The translations under genes were made by a program, and so were the position numbers. The notes under the pieces were generated by a model. The model had not been told where the DNA came from. It searched no databases and saw nothing but the letters and a program-made list of their open reading frames with translations. Shown piece by piece: positions 58,401 through 64,000 of a stretch of 64,000 nt of DNA; positions within the stretch are counted from its first letter, which is position 1; the number at the start of each line of letters is the position of its first letter. The DNA is from Marthasterias glacialis (Eukaryota; Echinodermata; Asteroidea; Forcipulatida; Asteriidae): positions 6,448,001 through 6,512,000 of the forward strand of contig OU452228.1 in the NCBI GenBank assembly GCA_911728455.2, written 5' to 3'.

Positions 58401-61400
58401 GAGTAATGGTGGAAAAAATCCAGCTGGAAACACTGTGTAAGAAGGATGGGGAAGTACATTGTGGTTGGAGGAGGGTCCAATGTTTATTTGGTGATAATTA
58501 CTGACCAGCTGCAAAGTTTTGTGCTCCCCTCTTTTTATGAGGTATTGATTGATGAGCGGCCCCAGTAGATCTAGCACCTTGTTTGGTGCAAGCCCCCCCC
58601 CTTTTCTTATGTTTTTTATTGTTTGAGTTCTGCAAAAAGGCAGTGGTTGTTTAGCTTGAGTTCATTCTATCATCGTGGCTTCGAGTAGCAAGCAAGTAAT
58701 TTCAATTGATGATGCTTTGCAAGGTTTGTTTGCTGGTGAATCCAGCGATGAGAACTCGGAGTATTCGGAGGAAGAGTTCTCGGATGCCTCTTCCTATGAG
58801 AAACTGGAGGACGACTCAGAAATTTCCAGTTCAGAGAGTGAGGAAGATGCTCCTCCACCCCGCAAGAAACGGCCCCCATTCATCCCGCCGAAGCAGGCAC
58901 AACCACCGCCGGCCCCTGCCCAGCCAGCTGCACCGGTCCAGCCAGCAGCCCCGGCTCAGCCAGCTGCCCCAGCCCAAAGGGGTCGCCCATCAAGACGGGG
59001 GCGCAACCCAGCAGCTGCCCCGGCCCAGCCAACCGCCCCAGCCCAGCCAGGCGCCCAGCCAGTCGCCCAGCCAGCCGCCCAGCCAGCCGCCCCGGCCCAA
59101 AGGGGTGGCCCATCAAGATGGGGGCGCAACCCAGTAGCTGCCCCGGCCAAGCCAACCGCCCTGGCCCAGCCAGCCGCCCAGCCAGCCGCCCAGCCAGCCG
59201 CCCAGCCAGCCGCCCCGGCCCAAAGGGGTGGCCCATCAAGACAGGGGCGCAAACCAGCAGCGGCCCAGGCCCAGCCAGCTCAGGCTGGGCAAGTTAGCGC
59301 TAGGGTGGTCAAAAACCCGTCTTTGGCACAGGACGCAATGTTACCGCAGATAACTTTTTTGTAAGCAAGGCGTTGGCCGACTACCTTTGGACGAAGAAAT
59401 TGACCCTCGTCGGCACAATCAAAGGCAATCGGAAGGAGGTTCCTGACGACATGCGCAAAGAACAAACCCGAGGCAGGCCGGTAAAGTCATCTCACTTCCG
59501 TTTCACTGGCATGAACACTCTAGTTTCATTTGTACCGAAGCAGTACAGAAATGTACTGCTTCTGTCATCGATGCATCACGATGCCACCACCAATCTGAGG
59601 AGCCAAAAACCAGAAATAATTGACTTTTATAACTCGACCAAGGCCGGTGTAGACACTGTGGATCAGATGTGTAGTGTTTACAACTGTGCCCGCATCTCCA
59701 ACAGATGGCCAATGGTGTTTTTTTTCCACATTTTGAACTGCGCTGGCGTCAATGCCTATGTGCTCTTCAAGCAGCTCCATCCCCGCCCAAGCACAACCCG
59801 GCATGAATTCTTGAGGCAACTCATCATGGCCCTCACACATCCGCAGATGGAACTTAGACGGCAGCATCCGCAACACCTCCGCCCACACACAATACAAGCG
59901 TTTGCCTATGTTGGCAGGAAAGTTGAACTCCCAGCTCTTCAACAGCAACAAACCGTGGCACGGACAGCAAGATGCTGGCTGTGTCCCATAGGACAACGAC
60001 GGAGGTCTTCGCGAGTGTGCAAGGAATGTAATCACTTCGTTTGCAAGGATCACTCCACCGTTCAAACAGCCAGGACCTTTGAGTGTCAGGAGTGTGCTTT
60101 TCACAATTAGACTGTTGCCTTTTGTGGATCATGGACAGTTGAGTCATGGACTATAGGAGTTCACTTCACTTGTATTTTACAATCATGCCAATAATGTTTG
60201 CTATTTGATTCACTTTTGATTCATCAGTTTCCTCTTTGTAATTATTGTTGTTGGGGGTTGAGTTTTGCAGTCAGCAGTTTGATTTTCTAATTTCATGATC
60301 ATGGGCGTTTGGTGTTTACTTTTATTTTACAATCATGCCAATAATGTTTGCTATTTGATTCACTTTTGATTCATCAGTTTCTTCTTTGTAATTATTGTTG
60401 TTGGGGGGGGGGTTGAGTTTTGCAGTCAGCAGTTTGATTTTCTAATTTCATGATCATGGGCGTTTGGTGTTTACTTTTATTTTACAATCATGCCAATAAT
60501 GTTTGCTATTTGATTCACTTTTGATTCATCAGTTTCTTCTTTGTAATGATTGTTGTTGGGGGGGGGGTGAGTTTTGCAGTCAGCAGTTTGATTTTCTAAT
60601 TTCATGATCATGGGCATTTGGTGTTAAAAATTTTCCTTTCAAATATGTTTTTGATTGTGTTTTGATTGAAGATTTTGAGTGTATGAGAATACAACACTGT
60701 TTCCACTCAATTCATGCTTCTGTTGTTAGTTTATTCTCCATTTTCTTACTCCCAAATGAAAATGCAATAGGCCTTTGTACACATGATGTCACACATTGTT
60801 TACATGTGCATTTTCCTCTGTAGCCCATGGTCCGCTGAGCACCAGCTGAAAGCGCATATGTAAACAAAGTGTGATGTTGTCTGTACTGATCCCCAGTGAT
60901 AATAGATAATCGGATACAAAAGGACATGCAACTTCTAGGAAAACATAAAATGGCCATCTAAGTCTTGCCTGGAACTCTAATTCACTAATTATATAGATTA
61001 AAATAGGTTTGGGCTTGCTGTTGGGGGGGGGGGTTACGTAAAAAAACTGGGTGGATAAAAAAAAAGACTTACGGATGAACCGCGTAAGGTTTTTTTTGTG
61101 GCAGCTCCGAGGGTTTTAAGTGGAATAAATAAACCCTGAGTTTGACTTACATTACAGCAGTCATTTTTATTTGGGAGGTGTAGGAATTGACCCCCATACT
61201 AACAAAACAAGCCAAACTGTATTATTCTGTTAGTCCAAGCTGAAGTAACTTTTTCAGATTTTTTGAAATCCATTTTTTATGTCACATTTGATTTGTATAA
61301 ATATTCAGTACTTTTCATTTGATGAATAACTTTTTCCCTTTTTTAGGATATGGATGTGATCAAGTTTATGATAACATGCTTTGAGTTATACTTCCCTGCC

Positions 61401-63812
61401 CTCGTAGGTAAGTCAGTCTAAAAATAAGAAAAATACTGTGACCGCAAACCACAGATTAGCGAGCGGCGAAGGCGCAAGATGGGGAACTCTTGCTGAAATG
61501 TGAAATCCCACTGGACACCATTTCAGCAAGTAACTCTATTGATACAACAATAGATCAGTGCAGATCAGTGCAGACAATGACCATTGCTATCAATGAGAAA
61601 CAAAGCATTCACTTGCTGAAATGGCGCCCATGCATATTTCACGTGCCAACAATAGATTAAGCTCCAGTTCCCCATCTTGCGCCTTCGGCGGTCTATAATC
61701 TTTGCAGCAAAACCAAACATACACTGATAATCTAACCATGCAATGCTTCAAAACGTATGTCAGAAAAATAATGTATTTACTAAACTTGTCTTAAAAACCC
61801 CGCCCACCATCGTGACTGTCTATCAACAGTGCCTGTGTGGGTAGCGCAAACAAGACACGTTTCTTTCTCTGCCCTCACACCACACGCAAAACACATGGCG
61901 CAGCACACACACAGATCCTTGTCGTTGGATTGGTGGAACACGCGTCACGTGCCATCCATTACTTTGCTATGTATTTACTGCAGCGACGCTCCAAAATTTA
62001 ATACTGGACAAACCTGTCCAGTATGGATAATTATCGGACACTTCGCAGCGTCGTTTCCAAAAATAATCGTTCCCCGCCTGTTTGTCCAAACTAGGCAAAG
62101 TTGTCTTACAGTAGACGAGTTTGGTGTCTACATAAATTCACCCACATTGTGTAGAAGGTTTTGGTTCATAGGATTTTCAGAATGTGGGGTGGATGAGTTT
62201 TAAGTGTATTTTGTGGTTAATTATTGTGAAAAATTCAATTATGTGTAGTTGTATAAATCAAATACTGAATGCATTTTCTTTGCGTTGTTGCAGAATATAA
62301 TCACTCGGTGAAATCTGGTTTTTCCATTTCACGAGGCAAAGCCAAATGAAATGGGATAGTCCAAATTTCACCATGTGATTATATTCTGCGAAAAAGCACT
62401 CAAAATTTATCTAATGTTTGTATAATATATTAAACAGATACTTTTACCGATTGAAGGGTTGAATAATTTATATCCGTAATTAAGACCTTTGGATACAGTA
62501 TGTACATATATACCAGCAGAATTACTAGCAATCCTGAGGCTATGGAAGACTAGAAGTTTGTAAGGCCTTTGATTGGGGTGGGGGAGTTGATTAAGCTACT
62601 ATTAGTGAAGTGCTATTCGTGAAGAATGATACCATATTGGATTTGTCGGTCTAATTCTTTTTCTTTTTTCATTGTTTGCAGGAATAATGCTGGTTTATGA
62701 TATGCATTGGATTTTGAACAGTAAGTTTGTTTAAGCTACCTGCTTTTGTTGCATAAAAAATATAATGGCAGTAAATTAATTTCCTGTTAACCAGTTCCCG
62801 CTGGGAATCTTCCATTCTTTCCCGTCCAGCCTGACAGGATTATTTTCTCAGAATTGCCGGAATTATTTTTCTTTGAGAGTACTACTGGCACAATGGAACT
62901 TTGACTTGACAAAGCCGAGAGAACAAGGATTCTCTTTGAAGCACCGGGATTTCTGTTCTCGTTTCTTTCTGTCAAATTCACGCACCGGGAATTGCAAAAC
63001 CTTGGCCATGAGCTACAGCTGTGGATTGTTCCTCAATCCGAACTAAGGCTGGAAACACGGTTCACCCTGACTTAACCTCCATTGAGCCAAAATACAATGA
63101 ATAAACAATAATGGAAGACTCTCGATGTCCGGTAATCCTCTTCTTGGAACAAAAGGATAATGGTCTGGAATCGGGGACTACACAATAACCCCGGCGTAAT
63201 GGTCGAAAATCAACAAAATATTCAACACCATCTGTCGTTTTTGTGTGGGTGAAACAAAGCGTTGCATGGTGAGTGCATACTGCGCACGCTCCGAAACAAA
63301 ATGTCCAGGCGACCTTTGTTTGGTATTCTGATTTTACGCAATGGCGTGTTTGCTCGGCCTCTGTTTGCTGACTTGGACAATATTTGCGTGCATACAGGTC
63401 ATTCGGCGTCAATTGGTTAAGAAAACTTCATTTTGGGTTTAGGCTTTGAGCAGCGTCAAGCTTTTTATATTTTCTATGTGTAGCCAAGTGGTTCTCTGAC
63501 CAATCAGGCAAGAAATTTAATAAAACTCCTGCGTTCCGCATGCGGTGTTTACACATAACACCTAGTAGTGCATTCAAAAATGATGTATCATTGCCCATGA
63601 AGATGGCCGATTTTTATGCTGTGTGATGTCAAGTGAGAACTATATGACAGAAAAAAAGGCATCACAGTTTAACTTTATCTCCCCTAGCTATATGGAAACT
63701 TATTGAGAAACTGTTGGCGAAAGAATCCAGAGAGCACATCAAGTTCTTGAGGGGAGCTGCAATTTATGAGCTCATAGCTCCGGATCAGCTACCAACCTAC
63801 ATGGGAGGCACT
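52454..63812 (+). CDS. MOSPD2: MOSPD2 (motile sperm domain-containing protein 2), N-terminal CRAL-TRIO part
   Basis: Eight exons join with consistent phases: 52454-52474 (ATG, MPGPRPQ), 53451-53508, 54160-54318, 55555-55641, 57671-57825, 61347-61407, 62682-62720 and 63688-63812. The encoded chain runs LDVDIVARFRKEFLEQY, then YDPCDVETF with a CRAL-TRIO N-terminal helix bundle (VHKFLMIAKFD...FKWRKQFGL), then the lipid-binding-type fold: VWFRICKYKKD, VVILMDMTNAGL, VIKFMITCFELYFPALV, GIMLVYDMHWILN, and ends LPTYMGGT. This order matches the CRAL-TRIO part of MOSPD2, an ER-anchored contact-site protein whose MSP domain and tail anchor would lie beyond the window. The donor after 54318 (GTGGGC) is weak. 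Start chosen by phase-0 splicing and homology. Confidence 0.85.
52475..53450 (+). other. MOSPD2 intron 1
   Basis: GTAAGT donor and TTTTGACAG acceptor. No other feature was seen. Confidence 0.5.
53534..53839. mobile_element. 306-bp MITE with ACACCCAGTTCAGACTGG termini
   Basis: The ends CAGTTCAGACTGGTGCTCTA and the inverse of TGGAGCGCCAGTCTGAAACG match with few mismatches, followed inward by GAACCAAA. It lies in MOSPD2 intron 2. Confidence 0.7.
54496..54580. repeat. short hairpin with GGTCGTG core
   Basis: AGACCTTGCAGAGTCATGGTCGTG faces CACGACCCTGCTGGTCTT across a loop containing GGACC/GGTCC. It resembles the palindrome inside the TTAA element at 26725, so it may be a relic of that family. 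Confidence 0.5.
54593..55115. mobile_element. 523-bp TTAA-flanked fold-back element
   Basis: TTAA at 54589-54592 and 55116-55119 flank AGGTTTGGTGAATTACGAAG and its inverse. The whole element folds back on itself: the block GCCCACAAAAATAGGTCACT (54736) recurs inverted at about 54950. The arms are roughly 240 bases long. Confidence 0.75.
55120..55554. other. MOSPD2 intron 3 remainder
   Basis: Non-coding sequence with no recognised element. Confidence 0.4.
55772..56188 (-). mobile_element. tRNA-headed SINE, third copy, uninterrupted
   Basis: It has B-box GGTTCGAATCC (minus strand, about 56104-56115), the CCATCCGAAGGATGAAGCAAT core complement and the TATATAAGACTCCGG end. It gives the intact reference for the interrupted copy at 48594. 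Confidence 0.7.
56189..57571. other. MOSPD2 intron 4, nothing recognised
   Basis: AT-rich sequence without exons or clear repeats apart from short G runs near 57465-57485. Confidence 0.4.
57572..57625. repeat. 10-bp tandem repeat (GACCTGACCC)n
   Basis: About five units of GACCTGACCC lie 45 bp upstream of a MOSPD2 exon, just before its polypyrimidine tract. Confidence 0.8.
58110..58255 (-). repeat. dispersed repeat, inverted copy of 23500-23640
   Basis: GGGCCAATAAGGCCAAGATT through AGTGTTGAAAGACGGTAGC is the reverse complement of the segment at 23500-23640. Confidence 0.6.
58675..60110 (+). pseudogene. internally deleted piggyBac-type transposase gene
   Basis: Two frames abut. The first (58675-59364) encodes an acidic N-terminus (MASSSKQVISIDDALQGL, then Ser/Glu-rich) and a proline/alanine/glutamine repeat region. 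The second frame is open to 60110 and encodes the back half of a piggyBac DDE transposase: GRNVTADNFF (from about 59320, upstream of the ATG at 59373), KLTLVGTIKGNRKEVP, FYNSTKAGVDTVDQMCSVY and RWPMVFF, then a C-terminal Cys/His domain (CWLCP, CKEC, CKDH, CQEC). The later two catalytic aspartates (in TADNFF and GVDTVDQ) are present. The block with the first aspartate, some 250 residues, is missing between the frames. It cannot encode a full transposase. It sits in MOSPD2 intron 5. Confidence 0.8.
58900..59290 (+). repeat. GC-rich PAQP-coding minisatellite
   Basis: Units of CAGCCAGCCGCCC and larger units with GGTGGCCCATCAAGA are repeated, coding for PAQPAAPAQ and RGGPSR. This region is strikingly GC-rich against an AT-rich background. 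Confidence 0.75.
60162..60624 (+). repeat. tandem repeat of about 150 bp, three copies
   Basis: AATCATGCCAATAATGTTTG starts at 60181, 60331 and 60486, with highly similar copies that differ mainly in the length of a G run (5 to 10 G). It lies directly 3' of the transposase frame. Confidence 0.85.
60771..60890. repeat. short fold-back element
   Basis: ACACATGATGTCACACATTG then TTTAC near 60780 is the inverse of GTAAACAAAGTGTGATGTTG near 60862. Confidence 0.55.
61440..61707. repeat. fold-back element in MOSPD2 intron 6
   Basis: The segment ACCGCAAACCACAGATTAGC then GAAGGCGCAAGATGGGGAAC is inverted at TTCCCCATCTTGCGCCTTCG then GGTCTATAATCTTTGCAG. The donor of the preceding MOSPD2 exon is only about 30 bp away. 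Confidence 0.65.
62291..62391. repeat. 100-bp inverted repeat
   Basis: CAGAATATAATCACTCGGTG and CACCATGTGATTATATTCTG face each other, with an inner GGTGAAAT/ATTTCACC extension. Confidence 0.65.
62791..63416 (+). mobile_element. family 1 TTAA element, best-preserved copy
   Basis: TTAA at 62787-62790 and 63417-63420 flank CCAGTTCCCGCTGG at the left and GGCGTCAATTGG at the right. The 626-bp body is shared with 3091, 14695, 28955 and 43760. Termini starting CC next to TTAA fit a piggyBac-type non-autonomous element. It lies in MOSPD2 intron 7. Confidence 0.7.
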
Positions 63813-64000
63813 GTAAGTAATCTACATCCAATACACCTTCACCAGCTTGGTCATGTTCCCTGTATCCAACAGCATTAATTGGTACTGATTCTCATTGTAT
63901 CATGAAGGGGTCAGACTATATTATGCCCGAAGGTTCTTGTTTGTCTTTTTGGAAGAGTAAATTCATTCCCATCCTCTAGTTTTCTATAAACACACCATCC
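63813..64000 (+). other. start of the next MOSPD2 intron
   Basis: The sequence after the GTAAGT donor runs to the window end. No further exon is seen. Confidence 0.5.

Noticed and set aside
58880..59252. glycine/alanine-rich reading frames on the minus strand (RLAGRLAG repeats)
   Set aside because: These are shadows of the GC-rich PAQP-coding repeat on the plus strand.
1..64000. CRISPR array or prokaryotic operon
   Set aside because: No regularly spaced identical repeats with unique spacers exist, and the genes are intron-containing and animal-like.

Overview
The window is animal nuclear DNA: AT-rich, with coding blocks split by GT-AG introns and more than half of its length in short inverted-repeat transposons, tRNA-headed SINEs and tandem repeats. 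Gene content (discoidin plus fibrinogen domains, RING/B-box/NHL-like TRIM proteins, MOSPD2, RFXAP) and repeat style (small fold-back elements of the CATAGAGCTGCTTAA type) suggest a marine deuterostome invertebrate, most likely an echinoderm and perhaps a sea star. The species call is inference. The gene models come from reading splice sites and checking intron phases by hand; no transcript or database search was available.

Layout. (1) 466-4632, plus strand: 3' end of a secreted-type gene with two discoidin (F5/8 type C) domains, each split over two exons, followed by the C-terminal part of a fibrinogen-like domain. (2) About 6630-37150: an imperfect tandem duplication. Each unit holds one intact TRIM gene on the plus strand (15518-17311 and 33670-35475). 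Each TRIM lies inside an intron of a small coiled-coil gene on the minus strand, whose exons are spread over the unit junctions (units start near 6630, 18680 and 36860). The second unit was enlarged by later insertions, including a nested transposon stack at 28950-33430. (3) 37200-45000: repeat-rich, with a 66-bp minisatellite, several MITEs and one isolated candidate first exon on the minus strand. (4) 45040-50421, minus strand: a three-exon homologue of RFXAP. (5) 50422-52453: the interval between the head-to-head RFXAP and MOSPD2 genes, with a perfect NRF-1-type site and a signal-peptide-like exon. (6) 52454-63812, plus strand: the first eight exons of MOSPD2 (CRAL-TRIO domain), continuing past the window. 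Its introns hold SINEs, fold-back elements and a broken piggyBac transposase gene at 58675-60110.

How it fits together. The TRIM proteins (predicted ubiquitin ligases) and the discoidin/fibrinogen protein are lineage-expanded families often linked to innate recognition. RFXAP and MOSPD2 are conserved single-copy-type genes. Several unrelated-looking elements share TTAA target duplications and fold-back structure, so TTAA-targeting transposition appears to be a main force shaping this locus. I saw no CRISPR array, operon, rRNA or convincing intact tRNA gene, and nothing I would call a wholly new system. The strongest leads are the nested antisense TRIM duplication with a divergence hot spot, the invertebrate RFXAP whose C-terminus runs into a tandem repeat, and the stacked TTAA elements.
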